A stretch of 46,871 nucleotides of DNA from an uncultured Prevotellaceae bacterium (GCA_902786665.1 CADADN010000069.1:1-46871), one strand, 5' to 3'. Numbered from the stretch's first letter, positions 37,757 through 45,582 are shown. Notes: a model not told the origin generated them from the sequence alone. A program made the numbers and translations.

Positions 37757-39327
37757 TGTCTTGTTTCTTGTTTTCTGATTGTCGAATTCATTTCCAGAAT
37801 CAAAGCCCGCAAGGCTTCGTTGAAAGTCGGATAGAGCTGGCTTTTCTCGCTAACGGAGAGACTACGGTTCCTCAGGGCGTTGATATAACGGTAGCCTCGG
37901 TTGCCGGTGACTCTCTCCACCGCAAGGTAAGTGTCATACTTCTTCTCTATCTGGACGCGTATTTCACTGAGTGTGGCGGGTGCTGTCATATCGTCTCTCA
38001 CCATATCATAAACGGCATCGTCAAGGGGAATATTGCCGTCCAACTTCAATTTGGTCTTTGGCTCCCACTCCGCGAGTCTCACAATCTCATCGTATTGCTC
38101 ACGGGTAACCTCACCCTCGATTCCGCAGTCCTCTACATAGGGAAGGCTGAAGACGCCCTCGTCATCACCACTGCCCAGATAGTCGTGATAGGTGAATGGT
38201 GAGAGACGAACAGTTCCTGATTCCTCGAGGACGTGCAGAAGCGTCTCAGCGTCATGGAATACAAACGGTGCCTCTGTTTCATAGAGAGCCATGGCTATCT
38301 TCAGACCATAGGGCACGCTTGCAGAATAGCTGATGCCGAAAGTGACGAGCCATTTGCCACCCGCATAATACTGTGATGCGCCCACGTTCATCCTCGAAAG
38401 GCCAAGTTCGCCGTAATGGTCCTTGGCGAAGCGTTTGAAATCCTCTTCGCTGTCCAAGTCGTATTCTTTCAAGTTTTGGTGAAGTCCATGACTCGTGTAA
38501 TACTCCACGTCGTCCTCGATGCTGACGGCTTTGGTAGCGCGGTCATAATCAGACCCCGACCAGTATATGGTATCAGCTATGCGGTAGTATTTGCAGAATC
38601 GCCGAATCGACATGGAGTCGAAAGGGGCAGGAACGCCCAATTCTCTCCAGCTCACCGGTTCCCCGGTTTTGACGGATTCATATGCCTGTTTCCGCCTCAC
38701 AAATTCCTTCATCACCTGGATGCAATATTCGCGGTTCTCCACCTGCATTTTCCTCTCAGGGATGATTCTGTTGAGGTCTTTGCTTCTTATCTTTCCGGAG
38801 CGCTGGCGATAGGGAAGGTTGGCCTCAATATATTGGTGGTATGCCTCAGGGTCGCTGGCGATAGACTCCACACGCTGCCTTACCAATTCAAGCAATGGTT
38901 TCAGAAACCAAGTCATGTCGTCTGCATATTGGTGCCTTTTCAAGTTACGATTGGAGAAAATCACGTAGAGATGACAAACGTCAGAAATCTTCAGAAACGT
39001 ATTCTCTTTATAGGTGGAGGTCGAGAGGAAGAACCATTCTTTCCCGTATGGGTATTCCTCATCCAATGCCTCCTGATACGCAGACAAGCCTTCCAGTCCA
39101 TCGTAGCCCCAATGATTCCCGTTGAAGGTTCTCCACTCCTCTGCAGTTCCACGGGGAATCTCCAACCAGATTTTCCGGGCTTCATCATCATCTATCGGTT
39201 CAAACACCGAGAGCGCTTTCTTTATCTCAAGCATCAGTTCTCTTGACTCTCCATCCACATAGACCTCGTCGTGAAATCCCGAATGAAGAACTTTATGAAA
39301 TATGGGTTGTGTGATTCTGAAACTCAT
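37753..39327 (-). CDS. Unrecognised 524-aa protein of the RNA-ligase operon
   Basis: The start is set at 39327 (MSFRITQPIFHKVLHSGFHD) because the longer frame to 39351 would overlap the upstream gene. I do not recognise a family. It has no signal peptide or membrane segment, is rich in acidic and aromatic residues, and looks soluble and cytoplasmic. A central basic stretch (RQRSGKIRSKDLNRIIPERK, about 170-190) and a C-terminal helical region (EIRVQIEKKYDTYLAVERVT) could contact nucleic acid or partner proteins, but this is a guess. It is coupled to the second phosphoesterase by ATGA and begins 13 bp after the first one, so it belongs functionally with the RNA ligase and the two phosphoesterases. 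Confidence 0.7.
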   Translation of the reverse strand: MSFRITQPIFHKVLHSGFHDEVYVDGESRELMLEIKKALSVFEPIDDDEARKIWLEIPRGTAEEWRTFNGNHWGYDGLEGLSAYQEALDEEYPYGKEWFFLSTSTYKENTFLKISDVCHLYVIFSNRNLKRHQYADDMTWFLKPLLELVRQRVESIASDPEAYHQYIEANLPYRQRSGKIRSKDLNRIIPERKMQVENREYCIQVMKEFVRRKQAYESVKTGEPVSWRELGVPAPFDSMSIRRFCKYYRIADTIYWSGSDYDRATKAVSIEDDVEYYTSHGLHQNLKEYDLDSEEDFKRFAKDHYGELGLSRMNVGASQYYAGGKWLVTFGISYSASVPYGLKIAMALYETEAPFVFHDAETLLHVLEESGTVRLSPFTYHDYLGSGDDEGVFSLPYVEDCGIEGEVTREQYDEIVRLAEWEPKTKLKLDGNIPLDDAVYDMVRDDMTAPATLSEIRVQIEKKYDTYLAVERVTGNRGYRYINALRNRSLSVSEKSQLYPTFNEALRALILEMNSTIRKQETRQ

Positions 39328-39340
39328 AATGATTGTCTTT

Positions 39341-39925
39341 TTAATATTCATTCTTTGATTGTTCCATTTGCTTTTGGATTTTCGTTCTCACCTGCTCATA
39401 CGAGACAGGTGTGAAAACATTGTTGTCCACTCCCACGTCATACTGGGTGGGATAAAGATACTGGAGTCTTCCAGCGTCTATTCCCGTGTTGCTCTTTCTG
39501 GTGTGGACATGGCCGAAAAGCTGCCATACGTCCTTGTAACCGCCTTCGAAGCATAGGAAAGGATAGTGACACAGGTAGATCTTCCGCTTGCCTATCTCTA
39601 TTCGCATCTGCATGGCCACATGCTCGAACCGTCCGAGGAATCCCTGTCGGATGTTCTTCAGGTCGTGGTTGCCAAGGATGAGATAGATTTTGCCGTTCAG
39701 CCGGTCAAGAAACTTTGTCCACTCAGCCGCACCTCCCAGACAGAAGTCGCCGAGGTGGAATACGGTGTCATCCATTCCTATTGTAGCATTCCAATTGGCG
39801 ACCATCGTTTCATTCATCTCGTCCACATTCCTGAACGGACGGTTGCAAAACCTGATGATGTTCGCATGGTTAAAATGCGTGTCGGATGTGAAGAACGTAT
39901 GTTCTGCGTCAAATTTGAAATTCAT
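39341..39925 (-). CDS. Calcineurin-like metallophosphoesterase
   Basis: A complete 194-aa cytoplasmic phosphoesterase: FFTSDTHFNHANII (D15, H17), TVFHLGDFCLGG (D60), YLILGNHDLKN (N86, H87), IYLCHYPFLC (H120) and LFGHVHTRKS (H139, H141). All metal-binding residues are present. Small enzymes of this type are common in phages and mobile elements and act as phosphodiesterases or phosphatases on nucleotides or nucleic acid ends. It lies 66 bp downstream of an Rnl2-type RNA ligase; preparing RNA ends (for example removing 2',3'-cyclic phosphates) would fit a repair role, which is inference. Confidence 0.82.
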   Translation of the reverse strand: MNFKFDAEHTFFTSDTHFNHANIIRFCNRPFRNVDEMNETMVANWNATIGMDDTVFHLGDFCLGGAAEWTKFLDRLNGKIYLILGNHDLKNIRQGFLGRFEHVAMQMRIEIGKRKIYLCHYPFLCFEGGYKDVWQLFGHVHTRKSNTGIDAGRLQYLYPTQYDVGVDNNVFTPVSYEQVRTKIQKQMEQSKNEY

Positions 39926-39991
39926 TTTTCTCTTTCTTTTTTATGACTCTCCCCATGCTCCATTTGAAGCACGGAGAGAGCCTGTTGATTA

Positions 39992-41032
39992 TTATTCATC
40001 GAGTATGTAGGCCTGGCCCATATAGACCTTCTTCACCAGAGCGGTGGCCATCTTGTTCAGTTCCTTGTTGAGCAGTTTCTGCTCGCTCTTCTCAAGGCAG
40101 CCATACTCACCGCCATGCTCTTTCAGGAAGTCTTCGAGCACGTCCTTGGAGAACAGGCCCATGATCTTGCCGAAGTCCTTGGGCACATGCACCTCACCGA
40201 TGTGGCTGACCACGTTGGCCAGACGCTGCTCGGTGACGTAGGCTTCTACTTCGATGACAAGAGCCTTCAGATCCTCGCTGTAGGGAACAGGTTCGGCAAA
40301 CAGTTTGTTGCGTTTCTTTACGCTCTTCTTTTCAGCAAACCTTTCGTTCTTGCTTTTGATGAGCACCCTGCTGCCGTTCCTGAGATACATTGGCACGACA
40401 GGCCTGATGACGATGCCCTCGCAGATGTTGTCCTCGATGGTTGGCAGACCAAGCCATTCGGCTATCTTGCTTGGGAAAGCGTTGGGATGCTTCAGACATT
40501 CGGAGAGCGTGCCCTTGAACAGCGTCATGGCATAGAAGAACCCGTGTTTCTCGAAGAGTTCGTTCGCCTCATCCACAGGCAGGTATCTGTTGCTCTCGTC
40601 ACCGACAAGATAGATATCGAAGCCATAGAACTCATGCTCTGGAGTATAGCACACGCCCTTCTGGATGACGGTCACCTTGCGGTTGGGCTGCACGTCCTTG
40701 TGAGGGTAGGTGCCGCCGAACATCTCACCAAAGATATTGACGCTCCTCGTACCGGCATACCTGCCCATCACGTCCTTAGTGAGAGCGACAACCCTGTCTC
40801 GGTATCTCTCGAGCAGTTCGGGATAGTCGTAGAACTTCTCGTCAGCCTCCAGCAAGGACGTACGCTTGGCAAACCTCACGCTCTCTCCGTCACAGAGAAA
40901 ACTCGTGTTGGCGCCATGCACTTTTTCCTGCACCACATATTCCAGGTCGGCGGGCATCTCTGCCACGACCTTCTCCATGAACTCCCTGCTGAAGGAGTTC
41001 TCGATGGAGTTGTACTTCTTGAATTCTAACAT
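39992..41032 (-). CDS. T4 Rnl2-type RNA ligase
   Basis: A 346-aa ATP-dependent RNA ligase with the nucleotidyltransferase motifs in order: motif I VQEKVHGANTSF with K37 as the adenylated lysine, RFAKRT (R57), motif III NIFGEMFGG (E103), motif IIIa EFYGFDIYL, motif IV CEGIVIRP (E205) and motif V VLIKSKNERF (K226, K228). These sit within a few residues of T4 Rnl2 K35, R55, E99, E204, K225 and K227. The C-terminal domain (about 240-346) is helical, as in Rnl2. Such ligases seal 3'-OH/5'-phosphate breaks, preferably in duplex RNA. It is the first gene of the operon 41032-36985 and is preceded by a structured intergenic region. No TAnnTTTG promoter is obvious upstream. Confidence 0.9.
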   Translation of the reverse strand: MLEFKKYNSIENSFSREFMEKVVAEMPADLEYVVQEKVHGANTSFLCDGESVRFAKRTSLLEADEKFYDYPELLERYRDRVVALTKDVMGRYAGTRSVNIFGEMFGGTYPHKDVQPNRKVTVIQKGVCYTPEHEFYGFDIYLVGDESNRYLPVDEANELFEKHGFFYAMTLFKGTLSECLKHPNAFPSKIAEWLGLPTIEDNICEGIVIRPVVPMYLRNGSRVLIKSKNERFAEKKSVKKRNKLFAEPVPYSEDLKALVIEVEAYVTEQRLANVVSHIGEVHVPKDFGKIMGLFSKDVLEDFLKEHGGEYGCLEKSEQKLLNKELNKMATALVKKVYMGQAYILDE

Positions 41033-41046
41033 TTTTTCCTCGTTTT

Positions 41047-41062
41047 GTGCGCATCGCTGCGC
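41047..41062 (-). promoter_or_regulatory. Leader hairpin just before the RNA-ligase start
   Basis: GCGCA-TCGC-TGCGC forms a small GC-rich hairpin about 15-30 nt upstream of the ATG at 41032. On the minus strand the surrounding text CCCGCGCA...CACAAAA recurs as CCCGCGCACAAAA at about 41298-41286. It may influence translation of the ligase; no more can be said. Confidence 0.35.
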
Positions 41063-41152
41063 GGGTTAATGACTAATTGTTGGTTGTGCCTTAGGCCGAG
41101 CGGTGAGGAGAAGTAAGGCTGGTGGTAAGTCAGCGTTTTTCATCGTTTGTGA

Positions 41153-41266
41153 TCGGCACAAAAAAGAAGTGGTTGGAAAGCATTGCGACTCTCCAACCAC
41201 TTTTATTCTCGTGTGTAATCAGCTTCAATTCGACAGATGGAACCGGTCGTTCCATCTTCGTGCCGA
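41153..41266 (-). ncRNA. Candidate structured RNA upstream of the RNA-ligase operon
   Basis: The 514-bp gap 41033-41546 has no supported gene but strong potential structure. TCGGCAC (41153-41159) pairs with GTGCCGA (41260-41266) and encloses two perfect hairpins: AAGTGGTTGGA/TCCAACCACTT (41167-41177 with 41192-41202) and AGATGGAAC/GTTCCATCT (41235-41243 with 41249-41257). Together these make a three-way junction. A further hairpin, CTTGA...TCAAG around ATAGC/GCTAT, lies at 41316-41347. Strand is not proven; minus is chosen because it would be co-oriented with the ligase operon. It could be a leader, an sRNA or a substrate of the ligase. Confidence 0.4.
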
Positions 41267-41469
41267 CATGGGGAGTTCAAGACCTTTTGTGCGCGGGCTA
41301 CGTGTGGATGCAATGCTTGACAATAGCATATAGCTATCGCATTCAAGGCACCGTGCGCCCAGAATGTTCCATCCTGCTAATATGTCGAATTTTTGTCTCT
41401 GCATTGCTGCTGTTATTAGATTGTCATTTTGAAATCGGCTGCGAAGATATACAATTTTCACGAACCGAC

Positions 41470-41486
41470 AATGGCTTTTTGCCATT
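41470..41486. terminator. Hairpin in the ligase-relaxase intergenic region
   Basis: AATGGC-TTTTT-GCCATT, followed on the plus strand by ATTTTTC. A second hairpin TATACAC-TTT-GTGTATA lies about 25 bp further right. They are plausible termination elements but their direction is unclear. Confidence 0.35.
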
Positions 41487-41540
41487 ATTTTTCAGGTGTT
41501 TTTTCGTTATACACTTTGTGTATAAAAAGTCAAATTGAAT

Positions 41541-41567
41541 GGGCGGTCATCGTTTTAATGACCACCC
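41541..41567 (-). terminator. Hairpin overlapping the relaxase stop codon
   Basis: GGG-C-GGTCAT pairs with ATGACC-A-CCC around a 7-nt loop; the relaxase stop codon lies in it. On the minus strand it is followed by a T-rich stretch (ATTCAATTTGACTTTTTATA), which suits a terminator for the mobilization gene. Confidence 0.45.
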
Positions 41568-43103
41568 TTCATCCACTTCATAGCCACCACGGCCGACTTC
41601 CCATTCACGGTTGCTTTCGTTTGAACCGCCACGTTGTTTGGCCACCTTGTCGATAGTGCGACCGACGCAAGAGCCAGTGATTTGTTGTCTCTGGCCTTGT
41701 TGTTTCTGAGCCTGTTTGGGTTGAAGCCTTTTCACATCGAGGCCATAGTCACTCATATTGATGATGGTACGGTTGGCGAAGCCGATGCAATAGTAATGGT
41801 CATCGGCACGGGTGATGACATAGCCGTCCTCGTGGAGTTTGTCCACAAGAGCGTCATCAGAAGTGGTGTCGAAGATACAGCGCAGGTGCGATACCGTCTT
41901 GCTGACGTTGGCTCCTGGGGTGGACTGGATGGTGATACGCTCAGGATGGTTGTAATTGCCTATAGCACAAAGAACTATGCGCTCCTGCTCATTGGTGGGG
42001 CAGAACGATTGGAGCCAAGCGCGACGGTCGTTGGAACGCAGCGTGGTCAGGATGTGCTCTGGCAACTGGTAGGAGGAATCTCCATAACGGACGTTGCCAT
42101 TCAAGAGCTTGGTGCCGAACTGGCGACGAAGGAGCCGATTGAGTTCCTTGGTGGTCAGGTTGATATTGTCATCCAACATCTGGTCAATGAAGGCATCTAT
42201 CTGCTTGAAACGCTCTTCATTAGACTGGAACTGGAGCAGTTCCTTGACCTTCACCACGTCGCTGCCCTTGAAGACAGCCTTCGTATGGTGGTCAACAATC
42301 AAGTAGCCGTAAGGAGAATCCTTGGAGCCAAGGAACACCAGGCTGACACCAAACTTGGTTTTCATGACATCTTGTAGTTCCTGGCGATTGGCTGACATGT
42401 CACGATACTTCTTCAATATGGCTTTGAGTTGTGCCATACGTTTCTTGTCCTGCTTCTCTTGGCTGATTTTGCTTTCCACAAGTTGAATCTTCACTTTCTC
42501 TTGCACCTCGCCGTTGCGCTTCAGCACAATCTCATCGTCCTCAGTATAACACTCATAACCCATGGTTTCGAGGATGGCCGTGAACTGTGGTATCGTGGTG
42601 AATTGGTATTGGAATGCCTTGGAGACCGCTTCGCCCACTCGTTGAGACTCGTCAACACCCATGATGCGGTTGATGACATCCTGAGAGCGACGCTTCTCGA
42701 AGTTGTGGTCGATCTTCTTACCGTGCGGGTCAATCCGGCTGGTGATGATATGGATGTGGTTGTTGTCGGTATCGTGATGGCCATATATCAAGAGAGGCTG
42801 TCCAGGTTGGCCGTAACCCATATCACGGAGGTATTGATGGGCTATCTCGACCAGTTCTTCCTGGGTGTATTCGTTGCCCCGACAGGATATAGCCAGATGA
42901 AACTGAGGGTATTTGATGCGCCCGTTCTTGGAGGAATAATCCAAGAGAAACGAGGTGAGGTCTTCCCACGTGTAGGCATCGCCTATGGCAATATAGCCGA
43001 AGTTGGACATTTCCAACAGTTCGGCGCGGCCCTGGGCGACCTTGCGCTCATTGTATTCCACGGCATGGAAGTTGGCACTGGATGGAAGTATCGTTGCTAT
43101 CAT
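41547..43103 (-). CDS. MobA/relaxase-type mobilization protein
   Basis: The start is set at the ATG 43103 (MIATILPSSANFHAVEYNER). 518 aa. The N-terminal relaxase domain has an FHLAISCRGNEYT strand and the metal-binding motif GHHDTDNNHIHIITSRIDPHG (H110, H116, H118), with Tyr17 in AVEYNE as a candidate catalytic tyrosine. It resembles Bacteroidota MobB/BmgA-type relaxases that nick oriT of mobilizable elements and depend on a helper element for the mating channel. The long C-terminal part (about 200-518) is basic and unlike the catalytic domain. Upstream lie 16-bp repeats, an obvious oriT candidate, and then the MobC-like gene, the standard order for such cassettes. Confidence 0.85.
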   Translation of the reverse strand: MIATILPSSANFHAVEYNERKVAQGRAELLEMSNFGYIAIGDAYTWEDLTSFLLDYSSKNGRIKYPQFHLAISCRGNEYTQEELVEIAHQYLRDMGYGQPGQPLLIYGHHDTDNNHIHIITSRIDPHGKKIDHNFEKRRSQDVINRIMGVDESQRVGEAVSKAFQYQFTTIPQFTAILETMGYECYTEDDEIVLKRNGEVQEKVKIQLVESKISQEKQDKKRMAQLKAILKKYRDMSANRQELQDVMKTKFGVSLVFLGSKDSPYGYLIVDHHTKAVFKGSDVVKVKELLQFQSNEERFKQIDAFIDQMLDDNINLTTKELNRLLRRQFGTKLLNGNVRYGDSSYQLPEHILTTLRSNDRRAWLQSFCPTNEQERIVLCAIGNYNHPERITIQSTPGANVSKTVSHLRCIFDTTSDDALVDKLHEDGYVITRADDHYYCIGFANRTIINMSDYGLDVKRLQPKQAQKQQGQRQQITGSCVGRTIDKVAKQRGGSNESNREWEVGRGGYEVDEGWSLKR

Positions 43104-43188
43104 AAGCACAAAAATTGTATTTTATAATTTTGTATATTTTAGCATTCGTAATTTTTCATATTTCATAAAGATGTGAAATTATAAAATG

Positions 43189-43252
43189 GTATTTTTCCAT
43201 TATTGTATTTCATAAAAAAGGTATTTCACAAAAATGGTATTTCATAAAAATA
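43189..43252. repeat. 16-bp iterated repeats, candidate oriT/iterons
   Basis: Three head-to-tail 16-bp units, GTATTTCATAAAAAAG, GTATTTCACAAAAATG and GTATTTCATAAAAATA (43205-43220, 43221-43236, 43237-43252), are preceded by a degenerate fourth (43189-43204). An inverted ATTTCA/TGAAAT lies nearby (43160-43179). The very AT-rich 210-bp gap 43104-43313 between relaxase and MobC-like gene is where oriT is expected. Confidence 0.65.
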
Positions 43253-43313
43253 TCATTTTATAAAAGATACACTTTAACAAAGATGGTAAATTGCAAAATC
43301 ACATTTTATCATT

Positions 43314-43697
43314 TTACCTTCTTGTCAGCTTCGTGAATATCTTGTGCTGCTCATCCTTCACCTTCTCCAAGAAGTCGAGGATGTGGGTGAGCTGCGGTAA
43401 GACGGCATTCTCGTAATAGCTCTGAGTGAGTTCGCCGACGATGGCGAGTTCATTGGCCCGCTTCATCGCCTGGTTGAAGTTGCCGCCAAGCCACGCCAAG
43501 TCCTGCTGATACTTTCGATAAAGCGCAGCCATCTCAGTCAATGCCTCAATCTTGCGCATCGTGCCGATGTCGTTGAACTGTCTGACGGCATCCCTTATCA
43601 TTCCACTGATAGTCGGATAGTTGGCTGCTTTTTCCTGAAAAAGAGCATCCTCCTCCGGCGTAAGCCTTACCTTTCGTACAATATTCCTTTTGTCCAT
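43314..43697 (-). CDS. MobC-like relaxosome accessory protein
   Basis: The start is set at 43697 (MDKRNIVRKVRLTPEEDALF); the open frame extends to 43799 but a promoter element at 43804-43797 would leave that start outside the transcript. 127 aa. The N-terminal RKVRLTPEEDALFQEKAANY and ISGMIRDAVRQF form the ribbon-helix-helix of MobC/BmgB-type proteins; the rest is helical with LAWLGGNFNQAMKRANELA, the motif conserved in MobC relaxosome proteins. It helps the relaxase melt and nick oriT. It precedes the relaxase in the same direction, separated by the 16-bp repeats. Confidence 0.8.
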   Translation of the reverse strand: MDKRNIVRKVRLTPEEDALFQEKAANYPTISGMIRDAVRQFNDIGTMRKIEALTEMAALYRKYQQDLAWLGGNFNQAMKRANELAIVGELTQSYYENAVLPQLTHILDFLEKVKDEQHKIFTKLTRR

Positions 43698-43796
43698 GTT
43701 ATCCCTGATATAATAATACGAGTTGCGAGTATTGTTTCCCTGCTGTTGCAGGCAAGAAGACTTTTGGGGCATATCCACGGAGGGGATTTGTGGCCA

Positions 43797-43804
43797 CAAA
43801 AGTA
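43797..43804 (-). promoter_or_regulatory. -7 promoter element of the mob genes
   Basis: The minus strand reads TACTTTTG (TAnnTTTG), about 100 bp upstream of the MobC-like ATG at 43697. No clear -33 partner. Confidence 0.4.
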
Positions 43805-43869
43805 CAACTTGCTAAGCAATTTCCCGAAGTCATTTAGTAGTCCTTACGAACCTTATTGCTTAGGCGATG

Positions 43870-44150
43870 GGGTGCCTTAAAGACCATTTTTTTCCATCAT
43901 CCATTCAATCTCCGGTAATGAAAGGTCGTTATGGTGTCAAATATGTAAATATCATATTATCATAATATTATAAATTACTGAAATGATAAATATGTGTTTG
44001 CCTATTTTTAGTATTTGTATTTTTGTGTATTATGTGCTTCGTAATTTTTATGTTTTATAATAATGCAATTTTACGTATTATATATTTTGCTATTTTTGAA
44101 ATTATAAATTATGTGTTATTGTGTTGATGTAATCTTACCCAATGACTTTC
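43870..44150. other. AT-rich tract, possible replication origin
   Basis: This gap between the mob genes and the DnaC-like gene holds no supported gene. It is extremely AT-rich, with a perfect palindrome ATATTAT-C-ATAATAT at 43954-43968 and many short TATTTT/AAATTA runs. With a helicase loader and a DnaD-like protein encoded next to it, an element origin of replication is possible; no defined iterons are seen here. Confidence 0.3.
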
Positions 44151-44160
44151 TAAGAACAAA

Positions 44161-44189
44161 GGGGGCGATGGAATTTCCCTATCGCCTCC
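44161..44189 (-). terminator. Terminator downstream of the DnaC-like gene
   Basis: GGGGGCGAT pairs with ATCGCCTCC (one G-U pair) around a short loop. On the minus strand the hairpin is followed by CCTTTGTTCTT, a moderately T-rich tail, 32 bp after the DnaC-like stop. Confidence 0.55.
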
Positions 44190-44220
44190 CTTGTTGCCCA
44201 TACTCAACGAAGACTGATGG

Positions 44221-44889
44221 CTAAGCCTCTCTTGCTCTTCGATATGATGGATTCTTGAAAATCACGACCTCCATCATCTCATTGAAACGGTCGGCTATTC
44301 GTTCACCATATCGCTCACGGATCTGCTTGGGTGTTAGGTTGGTGGTGACAATGGTGAACAGCCGGTTTTCATACCGCATCGACAACAAATCCACGATAGG
44401 TGTCTTCTCATTGCCGTAGTCCATCACCATGAGCGGTTCGGTGCCCAAATCGTCGATGCCGAGCAAAGGACACCTTGACACATCAAGAAAAGTATTGTAA
44501 TTATGCAGGTTCATCTCGTTGATGGATTTTGCATCCTTGATTCTTAAGCCATATACAGTGTTGTAATAAGGGATGCGCATGTAATTCAGTAGAGTCTGTA
44601 TGGCTTTCATCATCGTGCTCTTGCCGTTTCCAACACCTCCGCAAAATATCATACCAAATTTTCCTGAGGTTCCTGTGAGACATCTCGCTATCTGCGTCAA
44701 TTGTTCGTCAAGGTCGCAGGTGTCTGCAAATTTCTGCGACCTGTTCACAATCTCGTCTTTAAATACCATTTTCAATGACTCTTTGACATTTTCCTCGGAA
44801 TAATTCAGCCTAAAAAGATCCTTCATACTCTTCCGGTGAGCTAGCCAGGATTTCAACTGGCCTTCTAATGTCACATTGTTGGTTTCCAT
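44221..44889 (-). CDS. DnaC/IstB-like helicase-loader ATPase
   Basis: A 222-aa AAA+ ATPase: Walker A CGGVGNGKSTMMK (K90), Walker B PLLGIDDLGTEP (D146, D147), sensor FTIVTTNLTP and arginine-finger segment RYGERIADRFNEM. This is the DnaC helicase-loader pattern. The start overlaps the end of the DnaD-like gene by about 80 bp; a later Met (residue 22) would still overlap, so the genes are tightly coupled. In mobilizable elements of this phylum such a pair supports replication after transfer. Not IstB of an insertion sequence: no IstA-type transposase is nearby. Confidence 0.85.
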   Translation of the reverse strand: METNNVTLEGQLKSWLAHRKSMKDLFRLNYSEENVKESLKMVFKDEIVNRSQKFADTCDLDEQLTQIARCLTGTSGKFGMIFCGGVGNGKSTMMKAIQTLLNYMRIPYYNTVYGLRIKDAKSINEMNLHNYNTFLDVSRCPLLGIDDLGTEPLMVMDYGNEKTPIVDLLSMRYENRLFTIVTTNLTPKQIRERYGERIADRFNEMMEVVIFKNPSYRRAREA

Positions 44890-45550
44890 ATTTGTCGTTT
44901 CTTAGTTTTCTACGAATCCAATTGTAGGCGTGTTGCCTGCAATCAGACAATTCTTTTCCCTTTGGTCCGTTCGTCTCAAGCATGAGGAAGAACTGGCCAA
45001 GCAATTCCTTCAGAGTCACCTTGTCGAGTGTTATTCCATCTCCAGATAACAAGACAAGTAGTTTGTCATGCCATGCCGTGTCGACCATTAATATCTCTTT
45101 GAGTTGGGTAATCGACAAAGCATTCTTTTCTTCACGTTCGGGCAGCGTGTCTATTCCACTCTCTTTTTCTATGTCTTTGTCTTCATCTTTATTAATGGTC
45201 AAGCCATTGGTCAACTCATTGGTCAACTCATTGGTCAACTCATTGGTCGATTCTGTAGTCAATCCATTAGTCAAATCACGGAGAGAATAATGTGGAGGTG
45301 TCTTTCCACGTCTGCCTTTTGTGAAGTCTATCAGTCCACGTTTTGCAAGAGAGTTTCTGGCATTGCAGATGGTTTGTTTGGTCAAACCTATCTGGCTGCA
45401 AATATATTCCGTAGAACATGATATCGGCATATTCCAGAAATTTCGGTTGCATTCCTTGGCTAGAAAGAAATAGAGGGCTATTTCGCTTGCGCAGAAACAT
45501 TTTTTCTCACCTTCTTTCCAGAATTGGATTACATAATCAAGGTATTTCAT
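44810..45550 (-). CDS. DnaD-like/replication-initiation protein with winged helix
   Basis: A 246-aa protein. The N-terminal part (about 20-95) looks like a winged helix of replication proteins (FCASEIALYFFLAKECNRNF; STEYICSQIGLTKQTICNAR; SLAKRGLIDFTKGRRGKTPP). A low-complexity linker with TNEL repeats follows, then a C-terminal helical domain (ITLDKVTLKELLGQFFLMLE; CRQHAYNWIRRKLRND) reminiscent of DnaD-type domains. It is followed by, and overlaps, the DnaC-like gene, the order seen in replication modules of Bacteroidota mobile elements. Its role as initiator/primosome protein is inferred from that context. Confidence 0.65.
   Translation of the reverse strand: MKYLDYVIQFWKEGEKKCFCASEIALYFFLAKECNRNFWNMPISCSTEYICSQIGLTKQTICNARNSLAKRGLIDFTKGRRGKTPPHYSLRDLTNGLTTESTNELTNELTNELTNGLTINKDEDKDIEKESGIDTLPEREEKNALSITQLKEILMVDTAWHDKLLVLLSGDGITLDKVTLKELLGQFFLMLETNGPKGKELSDCRQHAYNWIRRKLRNDKYGNQQCDIRRPVEILASSPEEYEGSF
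45207..45242. repeat. 12-bp tandem repeat in the DnaD-like gene
   Basis: Three exact copies of TTGGTCAACTCA, flanked by partial copies on both sides, encode the TNEL repeats of the protein linker. Such in-frame repeats can expand and contract by slippage. Confidence 0.85.
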
Positions 45551-45582
45551 AAGTGATATACATTAATAATTACACCTATGAT

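Noticed and set aside
41268-41290. Possible tRNA T-arm (GGGAGTTCAAGACC) in the structured gap
   Set aside because: The five-base stem does not pair well and no anticodon or acceptor arm fits around it.
41103-41538. Open frames across the ligase-relaxase gap on the plus strand
   Set aside because: Overlapping frames of poor composition that coincide with the hairpins; structured non-coding DNA explains the region better.
43698-43799. Upstream start of the MobC-like gene
   Set aside because: Residues before MDKRNIV look non-coding and the start coincides with the promoter element.
44221-44889. IstB of an IS21-type insertion sequence
   Set aside because: No IstA transposase or terminal repeats nearby; coupled to a replication protein gene, so DnaC-like.
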